From Punica granatum (lineage: Eukaryota; Streptophyta; Magnoliopsida; Myrtales; Lythraceae), in NCBI RefSeq assembly GCF_007655135.1, contig NC_045127.1:7573001-7637000 (forward strand): 64,000 bases of DNA, read 5' to 3'. Positions 12,101 to 23,963 of the stretch are shown piece by piece (position 1 is the stretch's first letter; every line of letters begins with the position of its first letter). The notes beneath the pieces are model-generated. The model was not told the origin of the DNA. It did no database searches and was given only the letters and a program-made list of their open reading frames with translations. Position numbers and translations under genes: made by a program.

Positions 12101-12811
12101 GGATTGATGACAAAAAAAAAATAAAAAGAGCATACGTTAATATTTTTTTTTAAATTCTGGTACCAACTTTATTTTTTGACAAAAAAAACTTTGATTTTCT
12201 TATTACTTTAAATATTTGTGCCTTTTTCATCTATTTTCGACGAAAAATGATGTTTACGCGATAAATGATGCCGTGCAACTTCAACAAAATTTTAAAAAAT
12301 AAGGAAAAAAAGTGAGGAAGGCATTGATGGCAGAAATGGTGAGCCACCGCCTCTCGATTGGAGTCAATGGTGACACTAAAGGGTACTGACAAACCTAATT
12401 AAGGGATTGATAGATGGGCAGAATCGAGAGGCCTCGATCCCGACCATCAGCCTTGAGGACTCTCCCGATTTTGGCAGGTAGGGCTTCGATCCCGATCACC
12501 ACCCCTGATTGGGATAGTCGACACCCTCCAAGATCACCAATGACCTCAGTCAGGGTTATGATGACTAGCCGAGACCCTCACCCTTTCTACGATCATAGCA
12601 TTTCTTTCTTTTTTTTTTATTTTGCTAATATTGCGTGACATCATTTGCCACATAATCACAATTTTTTGTCGTGTCAATAAAATTGGTGAAAAATGACACA
12701 AATGCCTCACATGACAAGAAAATCAAAATTCATATTTTTTTGCTAAAAAATAAAGTTTGTGCCAAAATTTAAAAAGGGGGTCAAAGTTCATGTTTTTTGA
12801 ACCATTAACCC
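12101..12811. mobile_element. Non-autonomous Mutator-like element with long terminal inverted repeats
   Basis: The left end and the reverse complement of the right end align over roughly 150 bases with mismatches, including AACTTTATTTTTT and GATTTTCTT in the same order. The element is about 711 bp with AT-rich arms and a GC-richer core (about 12320-12600). It is flanked by a near-perfect 9-bp duplication: AAATTGAAA at 12092-12100 and AAATTAAAA at 12812-12820 (8 of 9 identical). Long arms plus a 9-bp target duplication are the mark of Mutator-like elements. No transposase is encoded. Its left end is 108 bp upstream of the Maf start codon. Confidence 0.7.
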
Positions 12812-12820
12812 AAATTAAAA

Positions 12821-14937
12821 TAAACAACGAACTTCGCAAGTTTTTCTTTTTTCTCTTTCACCCTTTCAAGACACAAAAACACCGTTGCTGAGACAGTCTA
12901 ATTAGGCATCGTAAAAGGCAATGCTGGTAAGCATTAGTTGTCCTTAGGGATAGAAGCAGGATTTAGCTCGAGAGAAGTTTTAGGAGCGGCAATAGAGATA
13001 TAAACATTTGGATTTAGAGGAGACGAAAGGCAGTAATTTCATAAAAATTTAGAAACAATATACAAGTTTCCTTAAAATATCAGAATGATAGGGGAGTCAT
13101 AGTCCATCCCTGACTATATCGCTAAATACATGCGTAAATAACTTGGCCTCATTGCTTGGGTACGGTCCGGATTGATGGTTATCGAGTGGAGATTTCCAAA
13201 TTTAGCTAGTGGACCTTCTTTGCGCTCCATTGGACATGTTCATTCGGGCGAGCTCGTTCGATTTTAGGATCACGACTAATTGATGAAGGTTTATTTACAT
13301 GGCGATGCAATCGGGCTACCAGGCTAGAATATCTTATATTACTTCGATGCCACGGGCAGAAAAATCAACCATATTGGGCCAAGTAGCCCAATAATGGTTC
13401 ATTTTGGGCTGAAGACGGAGTATCTACGAAAATGAAAAATTGATCCAACGGGTTCATAATAATTGAAGATTAATGAGTGCAAGTCCTTTATTTTTCGAGA
13501 TGTCTTATGTTTCCTTCATCTGCTCTTTCGTGTCTCATATATACACACATATGATTTAACGCCATATTTTTCTTATGAATCGTGCATTTTCGAAAGAAAA
13601 AAAGGCAAAAGTATTGGCCTGCTATGGGTGGAAATAAGTAATCGAATTAAATAATAAATAGATTAATTAAGATATTAATTAAGCTGATTAGGCATTCTTC
13701 GGATATGTATTTTTTCCTTTTCTTCATCATACTAAGAAATTATTTCTTGAAAGAAGGTATTTCAATGCAGCGACGTTCATTCCCCATCTGAAATCAAGAT
13801 TATTTATATTCGATTCTCATTATTAGGATTTATCGTACATCTTCATATCTTATTTCTTGGCGTATTACTATATAAGCTGAGCTGATTAATTGGAATACGA
13901 ATTGGTTTTTGTTCATTTGAAAAGTAATCATGTTCCCCGACAACACGAGAGTAAAGAGAGAGCGATATTTTTGTTCTGATTTTGAAATCGACCTGCATAT
14001 AATAATCACTATCCTATAGTGAAAGCTTCCACTTGGAAAAAGGACAACGGGAGGAAAGGGGTACCATTAGTTAATTTGTCTTGTCATCTCCAATCATATC
14101 ATAGACAATTCAAATCACTCGTTTTGATCACTTCTCGAGTTGATATTCGAGCTAGATTAGTCTCGGATAATAAATTAAAAATATATGTAATTTCATTGAA
14201 AAAAAATTACTTAACTTGATCTCTTCCATTTTAGCACAATGACTAAAAAGGGTTAGATTGTGTAAAGGACTCTTGACAAGATATGTAAGTTTCCGTAACA
14301 CGATTACGGTTTCGTCTATGGGCTAGCCAGACTCACATGATACAAATAAAAAATAAAACGATCATTCACGTAACTTCGCTGATAAGTTCAAATGCCGACG
14401 CTGCACAAATCCATCAATCCACTTGATACAAATTGGAAAGTGAACGCGTTATGATACGTGAAAACGAAGTGAAATTGTGTCGATTTGTGTGGTGTGGCAA
14501 TTGGAAAAGTTGCGCATGCCTCATTATTGGAGAAGACCGAGTCAGAGAGGCCCATTCATTTTTTCCCTATGGGAGGGGCATTTGATGGTAACGTTTGGCC
14601 TTAGGCTAGCCGCCAGAGGAATTTTCGGACCCAATTGATCAGCCGACCTATCGAGATCTGGGTCGGTAATCTGTTTGCATTACATTTCCACTCCGTACAA
14701 CATAGAGTCGATTACATACCTACGATCATACATATAATTCGTGCACGAAAAAAGAAAAAAAAAGTTTTTACGTTTTTTTTTAATCGTAATTTTGAACGTG
14801 TGTAGGGATAGATCGTTAGCTTGATTTTACATGGTACACGGGGGGCAAACCTCTATGCACCCCAAAGCAGTTAGAATCGAGCTTGACCGTATTGCGATAA
14901 CCGAATAAAATTGAAATGATGTGTTTTTTCTTTAAGA
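12821..14937. other. Intergenic DNA, no gene seen
   Basis: AT-rich non-coding sequence. No open frame shows domain motifs or exon structure, and no repeat family is clear. Confidence 0.5.
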
Positions 14938-15286
14938 TAATTGCGCCATATAACCTAACGTTTGAATAAATTCTTAATTCTAACCCAAACTTGATTTTTT
15001 ACCTGAGATATCCCAACGTTAACGTGTTGGTTTCACATCTATCAAGACGTTAATTTCCTGTTCAAAATTGAAGGAATTGCACACGTGGCACGTTAATTTT
15101 GTAACAAGTGTCGGGATAGATGTGAAATTAACGTGTCACGTATGCAATTCCATCAATTTTGGACTAAAAATTAGCGTCGAGATAAATGTGAAACCAACAC
15201 ATTAACGTTGGGATATCTCAAGTAAAAAATCAAGTTTGTACTAGAACTAAGAATTCATTCAAACGTTAGGCTATACAGCGCAATTA
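14938..15286. mobile_element. Foldback (MITE-like) element
   Basis: About 349 bp that fold back on themselves almost completely. The left arm starts TAATTGCGC and the right arm ends GCGCAATTA. Matching words recur in reverse complement along both arms: CTAACGTTTGAAT, GAGATATCCCAACGTTAA, TTGGTTTCACAT. Arm length is about 160 bp with a short centre. There is no coding capacity. It ends only about 5 bp before the duplication flanking the next element, so the two insertions are effectively adjacent. Confidence 0.75.
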
Positions 15287-15300
15287 ATCAGCTTTTTTTT

Positions 15301-16650
15301 GGAAAAAGATATCATTAGTGATAAAAGTTTGTTATTTTTTTAACTCGAGTCATATAAGTATAAATTTGTAAAAAACAGTTCTAAAACGTTTAGAAAAGCG
15401 ACGGATTTAGTCAATTTCGTAACTGGCCGTTTACGGACGCTAACATGGACATAACACCGTCTAAAAGATAATAGTTGGCTATTAATATGGACACATGGAC
15501 CAATCATCGTACGCAATGTCAGAAAAATTCTTAAAGGTTTAAAAAATTATAATAATAAATATAGAAATATATTTAAAAATTGCATAAAATGAACTAAAAT
15601 TAAATACAAATCACCTTGCCCCAAAAAATATTAAACACAAATCAAATTGAAATAAAAAAATGTAATAAAACCAAGAACAAACATAAAATAGAAAAAAAAC
15701 TAAGATTAAAAAGTAAATAAAATTACACCAAAAGAAAAAAAAAAGAGGAAGAACAATAGAGGAACGGAAAAGGAGGAAGGAGGAGGGAAGAACAGCCGAC
15801 CAAGCCCAACCACCACCACCTCCGGCGTCTTCCTATTCCCCGTCTCCACCTGCTGCTTCAATTGGCCACCTCACCCTCCATCATCTTCTTCTTCTAGGAC
15901 TCGATGGCATCACCGCCTTCCTAAACGAGCTCCATAACTCAGCTTGACCTCCTCATCTTGCTAACGAGCTTCCTTGCCTCGATTCCTCATCTCTCTCTTA
16001 GTATGCGATTCTAGTAGCTCATTCGTGGTCTCCTCATCTCCTCTAACTCGAGCAGAGCTAAGTTCTCCTTACTCTCTCGCTCTCTATCTCTATCTTGGCC
16101 TCTCTGTCAATCTATGTTCTTCCTCGTTCCATCTTTTTTGCATCGCAGTTGAGTAGAACCCTAACGAGAGCCGCCGCGATGGCTTCTTCTACTCATTGCT
16201 CAGTCACCACTCTTCACTTTTGGCTTACCCTTTCGAACAAAGGGCTCACATCGGGTGGCCTTTCCTTCCGGCCACCCTCCGTTGGCGACCTCCCGGCGAT
16301 GTCGCTAAGGGAGGGGTGGCTGAAAGGGGTCCCTCGATCTAAGCACCCTTTCTCCACCTTTTTTTTTAAAAAAAAATTTAATTCTTTCTTATGAGTAATT
16401 TATTTTTTTGTTTTGTTTATTAGTTTTAAAATTTTCCTATAATGTAATATCACCACGTAGACAATAAACAACTAGATATCACCATTTCTAACAGCGTTAT
16501 GTCAACGTCGGCGTCTGTTGATGGTCAATTACGGAATGGATCAAATCTCTCACTTTTCTAAATGTTTTAGAACTTTTTTTTGTAAATTCAAATTTATAGG
16601 ACTTAAGTTTAAAAAATAACTAATTTTTAGGATTACTGCTATTTTTCCCC
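15301..16650. mobile_element. Mutator-like element with 9-bp target duplication and GC-rich core
   Basis: About 1350 bp. The left arm (from GGAAAAAGAT) and the reverse complement of the right arm (ending TATTTTTCCCC) match over roughly 200 bases, sharing GTTCTAAAAC and TTTAGAAAAG. Both ends are flanked by the identical 9-mer CTTTTTTTT (15292-15300 and 16651-16659). The core (about 15740-16360) is GC-rich with CT-rich and CCACCACC-type coding-like texture, unlike the arms. This fits a non-autonomous Mutator-like element, possibly a Pack-MULE that captured host DNA. I did not recognise the source gene. Confidence 0.75.
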
Positions 16651-16659
16651 CTTTTTTTT

Positions 16660-17435
16660 CAATAAGTTGGCACTTTACATGTACGCTTCCACAAAAGAAC
16701 ACCAAAATTTAATTAATTTATTTATTCTCTTATATAATATATTGTTTGGTAAGACATGGCCATTTTCTCGTGAAGTTCATGCATTATGCGGTGCAATAAA
16801 AAATGAATAAATAAATAAGTACTTCATCGTTTTCTGGCCAAAAAAAAGGTTTACTGGTCCACGTAGACAAGAGGGAAAGAACGATTGGGTGTGGACAAGA
16901 ATGGTGAGGTCCATGCTGGAAAACGCGTGGGAGTTGCCACGTAAGTCCAAATCAATCATAGTCAACAAGATGACTCGGCTTTCAGTCAAACTCACATTGG
17001 GGCACTTTTTTTTTGTCATTTTCTTATCATTATTTTTTAAGACAACAGAAAAAGAAAAAGAAATTCTTTTCGATCAATAAATCCAACATATAGACGCCAC
17101 CACAGTACTATTGCCCCCTCTAATCTCAATTATTAAGCCCCCTTTTCTTTATTTTTTATTTTTCCTTTGGTAGAATTTTTTTCTTTTAATCTCTTACATA
17201 ATCAAACCATTTTTCCTTAATTATTTCCTGATAAAAAATGTGAATTACCCAAAGTATTTTTGTCTCTTTTCGCAGCCATAAGAAGGCTTCTAATTGAAGC
17301 GTGATCTTAGCTCATGAAGTTATCGATATGAAGATTTGTGATTTTTTTTTACTAAACTAGTGAGTATACTCTCTAGAAAGATAGACTAGCGTAATGATAT
17401 ACGTTCGGAATGATAATCAAGAGATTTCTAATTTA
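16660..17435. other. Intergenic DNA, no gene seen
   Basis: AT-rich, with homopolymer A/T runs. The short overlapping open frames near 16777-17080 have low-complexity translations and no motif. Confidence 0.5.
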
Positions 17436-17611
17436 GCGTGTGTTTATTTCAACTTAATCAAAATAAATGTTTAAAAGTTAATTGTAAAGGAAAATGAATG
17501 AGAGAAAAATAAGAAATGAGATTATATACTATTTAATCATTTTTCCTATACATTTTTTCTTTAATTAATTAAGTGTTTCATTTTTAAACACTTAATCTAT
17601 CAAACGCCACC
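17436..17611. mobile_element. Tourist-like MITE
   Basis: 176-bp AT-rich element. Its ends are inverted (GCGTGTGTTTA at the left, CAAACGCCACC at the right), with further inner pairing around CTTAATC. It is flanked on both sides by TTA (17433-17435 and 17612-17614). The TTA duplication and the G/C-rich GTTTR tips are typical of PIF/Harbinger-derived Tourist MITEs. Confidence 0.65.
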
Positions 17612-17614
17612 TTA

Positions 17615-19400
17615 GTATCGCAAGTGAGATTATCTATGTCCCGTTATTTAGTTTTTCATTTCTTTTACTAAATCTATGAGTTTTTTTTATTATAATCAAA
17701 AAAAGATAGTTAGTATTCACAAAATTTCTAGCTTTATTATGTGTTAAAATTCTGGTTTAGCATATCTGGCCATTAATGAGGCACTGCATATATGAAAATA
17801 CTTTATATTAATTTCACATTTATTGTTCCAGGTGGGGCATATAAATCTCACAGATTGGAAAGGTAAATTATGTTGAAATGATGCTTTTCTTTTTAATTTC
17901 TCAAAATATCTTGATAAATCTAATTGAGTAAATTTAAAAGAAAAATCTTGCAGGTATGAACAAGAATTTATATTCAGGAAAATAGGAGAAAAATATGGCA
18001 TTTCTTTCAAATTTTTGGCTTATGCGAGATTTTGCAAGCGATATTGATCTGGTCCAGGTTTTCAATATATGTGAACACTAAAAAATTCTTGGAATTGAAT
18101 GATTAGAATAGTAGATACTATTGAGAGGAACCTTATTTAATTAAAGACGATGGATATTCAACGCATTTGAAAGCATCATTCTGCAAATATCATGATATTA
18201 TCGAAATAATCAGACCGATTGGTTCGACCATAGGTGGCATTCTCTTTTTTCTTTTTCTTTTTTGGAGAATTTTAATTTAATCCTCGTATTATCTGGTATA
18301 TACTATCCAATAGTTGAAAAAATAAAGTCAGCTACGACCATACTGAGAGAGCCTAATCTGAAACTGTTTGGTAGCCTAATTACGGCACACATATATACAT
18401 ATATATAATATAAAGATTGCATTAAATTTTAGGTATATTCCCATCCGTTCAAGCAAAAAGGAAGAAAAATCAAAACCAAAAAGCTAAAAACATAGAAATT
18501 GCGTGAGACTTGTCAACACATGAAAATGACATTTGTTTAGTTACGGATAATAGTAATATAATACCCATAGTTTGGTAGTAACTCCACTCCCAATCATTAT
18601 TATTTTCTCTTTTAGGTTACAGGAAAAGATGCGTACTATAAAAATATATATATTAATTAAATAGCATAATACTCATGATTCAACTAACAAGAATTGAACT
18701 TAAAAAAGTCTTAGGCGATTGTGTATGCATTATTTTATTGCCATTGTTATTATATTTCAATCAAGAATAAAAAAAAGTGCTAAATTGCTTAAATCAATTC
18801 TGATTTATTATTCTTATTCTATTATTATTCACGAAGAACGACAGTAAATTCATATCCCGATATTCTCATCCCCTTCTTTAGCTTAGCTAGAAATTCCAAT
18901 TCCATTTTTGGTGATTTTCAAGTAAGTATGTTGAACTAATCTTGTCGCCTTACTTGTCACTTTTGATTAGTAACTTATTAGCTTGATCCCGCCAACTACA
19001 CTGATGTTTACTTTATCTTTCAGGATTTTGTAAGATATCTGATCACTTTTCAATGTGTCAATTTATATCGGGACATCATAAAAGCTCATTTACCTTGTCC
19101 GAGACTCGACTCCGACTCGAGCGAGGAATCCTCTTTTGTAAATGGAATAAAGAAGAACAATTGCAGTTTCAAAATCAAGTTATTCGATAATCATGAATTA
19201 TTAATTGTCTAATATGAATAATATAAACTCGAAACTCGCTTAATATACTTTGTGGTCCGACAAGTGAATGTCGGAGCCAGCCGTCAAGAATTTGTAAGCA
19301 ACCCACAAGAAGTGCCAGGGAACCTTTAAACAAACCAGTCTTTTCCCTTTTAAAGCCCGCCATTAAAGAGCTCCGGTGACTGTGAATGCGACAGAGAGTC
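17615..19400. other. Intergenic DNA, no gene seen
   Basis: AT-rich non-coding DNA between the MITE and the leader of the receptor-like kinase gene. No coding or RNA feature could be supported. Confidence 0.5.
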
Positions 19401-20120
19401 CCTTTCCCTCCATCCTTTCCTCTCTCTCTCTCTCTCTCTCCCCCTCGTATTTGAGTTGACTATTTAGTCTCCGGCGGTTAGGAGCCATTAATACTCCTCC
19501 TCTTCATCTTCTTCTTCTTCTTCTCCCATCTTCCGCCTCCATTCAATATATCGCCGCCACCGCCACCACCACCGCCACCTCTTCCGCTGTCAGCCCAGTC
19601 TTTATTTCTTTCCTCAAAATATCCTATCCTCTTTATATGGGAAATCAGTCATATTGCAGCTCCTCTTGATTCTCCTCCTACCTTATGCCCGTGATTGCCT
19701 AGACACCCATTCACTGTCTGCATGGTCATCCCTCTGTCCGTGCTGTAATGTTATCGTAAGTTGTCTCCTTGGCTTCCATTTCAGTCAATTCTTTCTGTGG
19801 GGGAAATTGGGTAAGCTGTGGCAGAGAGGAAACAGAGCTGCTGCAGCAGAATCAGAGCTCGGCCTTGATTGATTGGAGGTTCTGGGTTAAGGGGACTCAG
19901 CGCTGAGGTCTTTGGGGTTGTTGAGATTTCTTTCTCTTGACATACTGCAAATCACTCAAGGCAGGCGAAATCTTTGATTAGTAGAGACGTGCTTGTGTTG
20001 CCTTCTTGATATTGTCGACGGGTTGCAGAGAGGATTACTGACTGCGGAGACATTGGCATACCCTTTTCTGTGTTTATGGGGGTTGCCAGAAGACGATGAA
20101 ATGCCCAAGAAGGTGATGAG
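19401..20120 (+). promoter_or_regulatory. Proximal promoter and 5' leader of the receptor-like kinase gene
   Basis: Contains a (TC)n run at 19421-19440, (CTT)n near 19507-19523, a CCGCCACC-type stretch near 19553-19585, and a TATA-like TTTATATGG near 19630. Several ATGs precede the real start (for example 19654, opening a 72-codon frame), so upstream open frames may affect translation if the transcript begins here. No transcript start can be read directly. Confidence 0.4.
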
Positions 20121-23100
20121 ATGATGAGCGCGACAGCCATGGAGGGAAGTAGAAGGGGAAGTTTTCTTGCTTGGGGCAGTTCAGCAATCTTGTTCTTGGT
20201 ATTGTTCTTGATGCAGTGCGCCGCAGCACAGCAGCAGCTCTCGAGCACCGACCGTGCTGCATTGCTCGATCTCCGGTCCTCCCTGGGCCTCCAGGCCCGG
20301 GACTGGCCGATAAAGGGCGACCCATGCACGAACTGGACTGGCATAACGTGCAGGGACGGGCGAGTCACTGGAATAAACATCTCAGGCTTCAAGCGGACCC
20401 GACTCGGGCGGCGCAGCCCGCAGTTTGCAGTCGATGCCCTTGGCAATTTTACCCATTTGTCTTCATTCAATGCCTCGGGGTTCCTGCTCCCTGGTTCAAT
20501 ACCTGACTGGCTTGGGTCCCGGGTCAGTTCTCTCCACAGCCTGGACCTCCGGTCCTGTTCCATAAGCGGGGCTGTCCCGGGCTCGCTCGGGAGCTTGAGT
20601 GGGCTTAAGTTTCTGTATCTATCTGATAATAGTCTCACTGGCAGAATTGATTCTAATTTAGGGGAGTTGAGAGAGTTGTCCGTTCTTAATCTCTCGGGGA
20701 ATCTATTGACTGGGTTAATACCGGATGAATTTTCGAAGCTGGGCAATCTCACAAGCCTTGATCTTTCCTCGAACTTGATATCAGGCGCAATACCTCCAAG
20801 TTTAGGATCAATTTCAGGGCTTCAAGTATTGAATCTTTCAGATAATAGCCTTACCTCTTCGGTCCCGGTTCAGTTGAGTAATTTATCTCGGTTAACTGTT
20901 CTTGATCTCAGCACAAATTCAATATCCGGGTCATTGCCGGCGAAATTAAGTGTCTTGACGAGTCTGCAGGAACTGAGGATTGGGAATAATGACTTAGCCG
21001 GTCAATTTCCAGAAAATCTACTTTCAGCGTTTGCTCAGTTGAAATTTCTTGATGTGTCGGGAAATAATTTCACGGGTGAGTTCCCAAGAATTAGCTCAAG
21101 GTGGGGTGTCAATGCTACAGATAATGCAGTCTTCAACTTCTCGAATAACATGTTCTATGGGACTCTGAACTTGTCATCCCTCGAGTTCTTAGGTTCGGTC
21201 GACTTGTCAGGGAATTATTTTCAGGGCAATGTGTCCAACAATGGTATGAGCAACAATGTCAGACTTGAGAAGAACTGCCTTCAGATTGTTCGGAAACAGA
21301 GGAGCTTATCGGATTGTCGAGAGTTCTATTCCCAACGAGGGTTGTTTTTTGATGACTTCGGAGTTCCACAGCCAACCGTGCCCCCATTGCCCAACGAACC
21401 TGCCTCAAAGAAGAGCAGGAGACCTTGGGTCTACATTTTGATTGGGATAGGTAGTGGGCTCGGTTTTATTATGTTGCTGCTAGTGCTTATTGTATTTCTT
21501 CTTAGAAGGTTGAGGAGAGCAAGGTCTGGGCAGAGAGGGAGGAGCCTTGATGTGGGTCCTGTTCCCGAAGGAGATGGCTCAACAGTCCCTAAGGAGCCAT
21601 TTACCTTATCAGGATTTGGGGATTCCTTCTCATACGATCAAATGGTTCACGCGACTTGCAATTTTAACAAGTCAAATCTCATAAAAAATGGGCACTCTGG
21701 AGACCTCTACCTTGGACTCTTAGATGGTCGGGCTCCTGTTGTGATCAAAAGGATAACAGGCGCCGGTGCAGGTCCACATGCGGATAAGAGGGAATCATAT
21801 GCTGCGGAGCTGGAGTTTTTCAGGAGCGCCTCGCACTCGAGATTGGTTCCGCTACTGGGGCACTGCTTGGAACAGGAGGGGGAGAAGTTTTTGGTCTACA
21901 AGTATATGCCCAATGGGGACTTGGCAAGTTCCTTTTACAGAGCCACCGCGTCCGAGGATGAGAGCTTTCAGTCGCTCGATTGGATAACTCGCTTGAAGAT
22001 TGCAATTGGAGCTGCGGAAGGACTTTCCTACTTGCATCACGAGTGCTCCCCTCCTCTTGTGCATAGGTATGCTTGCTGTCTGCAGTATTTGGCTTTTGTT
22101 AGTTATTCAGGATTTACGAAAACAGACAAACCTTTTAGCCTTCTTCAGATTAAAAGGTTGAGAAAGGGACAACTCCTTTTTGGTTCATATAGTTTGTTCT
22201 GAATAGTAATTTTTCTTCTTAATATGATCTGTGCCTTATCACGGAAGCTAATAACTTAAGACTTATGTGTTCCTGAATGTAGGGATGTTCAAGCGAGCAG
22301 CATCCTTCTTGATGATAAGTTTGAAGTTCGACTCGGGAGCTTGAGTGAGGTTCACGCCCAGGAGGGTGACCAGCACCATAATGCCATCACGAGACTGTTG
22401 CGCAAACCTCAGTAAGTCCCATGTTTAGTAGATTGGAGTTCTTTTCTGTCTGTTGTCTCTTTGTGTACTTACAATGAGGTTTTCCTCTGTATTGTGCAGG
22501 ACATCTGAACAAGGACCTTCTGGTACGTACATCCAACCTTGCTTCTATAGTATTTCTTCTTCGCTCGTCACAAGTTTAATAAAGGGAAAAGGAAAATTTG
22601 GAAAGAAACTCCTAATTCGAGAGGGTTCTCCCTAATTTCGGTTTGTGTTTTGTTCCATGAAAGCAGGGCCGTCAACAGCTACTTGCACCTACGATGTGTT
22701 CTGCTTTGGGAAGGTTCTGCTCGAGCTTGTGACTGGAAAGATTGGAATCGGTCAATCAGATGATGCCGCATTGAGGGAGTGGCTTGAGCAAACCCTTCCA
22801 TTTATCAGCGCATACGATAAGGAGCTTGTGACGAAGATCATAGACCCTTCCCTGATTGTGGACGAGGACCTGCTGGAAGAAGTCTGGGCAATGGCGATCG
22901 TGGCCCGGTCATGCCTTAACCCGAAGCCTGTGAAACGACCACCAATGAAATACATCCTCAGAGCGCTTGAGAACCCTCTGAAAGTCGTGAGGGAAGAAAA
23001 CTATCCCGGGTCGTCCTCAAGGCTAAGGAATAATTCCTCGAGGCGGTCGTGGAGCGCCGCAATTTTCGGGAGTTGGCGGCACAGTTTATCAGAGAGCGCT

Positions 23101-23262
23101 CCCATGCCAGGTTATTTAAATAATGGCTCGAGACAGTCGGGTAGAATGGGGTCTCAGAGTAGCGGAGGGAATGACTTCTCGTCCTCCAACAAGAGGTCAT
23201 CAAATGAGATATTTCCCGAGCCAATCACAGTCACGGACGTGGAAAGAGCAGATGGGCATTGA
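20121..23262 (+). CDS. LRR receptor-like protein with a degenerate kinase domain (At2g16250-like)
   Basis: Plasma-membrane receptor-like protein, 897 aa, four exons: 20121-22066, 22283-22411, 22500-22522, 22667-23262. All are GT-AG and the frame closes. Order: signal peptide (about 1-37, hydrophobic FLVLFLMQCAAAQ); LRR cap with DWPIKGDPCTNWTGITC; about nine leucine-rich repeats with LDLSxNxISGxxP patterns (to about 380); transmembrane helix about 435-460; basic stop-transfer RRLRRARS; kinase-like domain; Ser-rich tail. The ATP-site Lys is present (VVIKR) and so is HRD, but the loop reads HRDVQASS, without the usual Lys and Asn. The DFG position reads LGS. Loss of DFG and of the metal-binding Asn indicates a pseudokinase that signals by scaffolding. 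Three closely spaced ATGs (20121, 20124, 20139) all give a usable signal peptide. Exon 3 is only 23 nt. Confidence 0.93.
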
Positions 23263-23963
23263 GAATATTTGGTGAGGGGAAATGTGTCCGAGCAGGAAGC
23301 TCGATTGTAGACGAGGTGATAGTCCACGGATTACCCACCCGAGATTGTGTGAAGAGGTTAGTAAGGATACTACTGTAAAGAAGAGATAGGTAGGAGTAGA
23401 ACCTGCAATTCAGGCATTCCCCCCATTTTCGTGAAGGTTTTGCTGTCACGAGAGAGCATGTTGTTGTCCTCATAGATGATCCCCACATTAAAATCTCTCA
23501 ATTGTGAATGATTGGAGTGTAATTCTTTCTCCTTTCTGGTGCTATATAATATCATTCATAGTTCAGTTTAGAGAAGTCCGGAAATAGCAATTTCGTATTT
23601 TCTGATTCTAGATCGAACTTCAGTTGCGATCTCATCGACCCATTGCTTTCTGTTTTCCAGTAATTATTTGAAAGTAGTTCAATCTTTTAGGAAGCAGATC
23701 GAGGGAGTACCTTGTAATTGCATCTATTAGACTTTCATAAGGCATGAAACAATGTACAATTTACAATGTAGCTTTTTCCATATAGTTCCGAAAAGACCGC
23801 TGAGGATTACAAGAACGAAACCCTATATAACCCCTTTTTACCCCGAATCCCGATTCCTATCTCTAGAGAAAACAGAAAACTGTGAAAATCAGCACAAGGC
23901 TCAGAAGTTCTTCGCGGACATTGAACGTCACACAAGTGGCCATCTGAGGGCAGTAAGCAGTAT
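23263..23963. other. Intergenic space between convergent genes (3' UTRs)
   Basis: The 700-bp gap between the stop codon of the receptor-like gene (+) and that of the 5'-nucleotidase gene (-). It should hold both 3' UTRs. No further gene is seen. Short open frames on the minus strand at 23231-23555 have no features. Confidence 0.6.

Noticed and set aside
15974..16394. Frames of 60-99 codons inside the Mutator-like element core
   Set aside because: Ser/Leu-rich translations with no recognisable domain. They may derive from captured DNA but cannot be called as a gene.
19952..20752. 266-codon minus-strand open frame
   Set aside because: It lies opposite the leader and the GC-rich first exon of the receptor-like gene. 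Its translation is Arg/Pro/Ser-rich with no domain, a typical antisense shadow.
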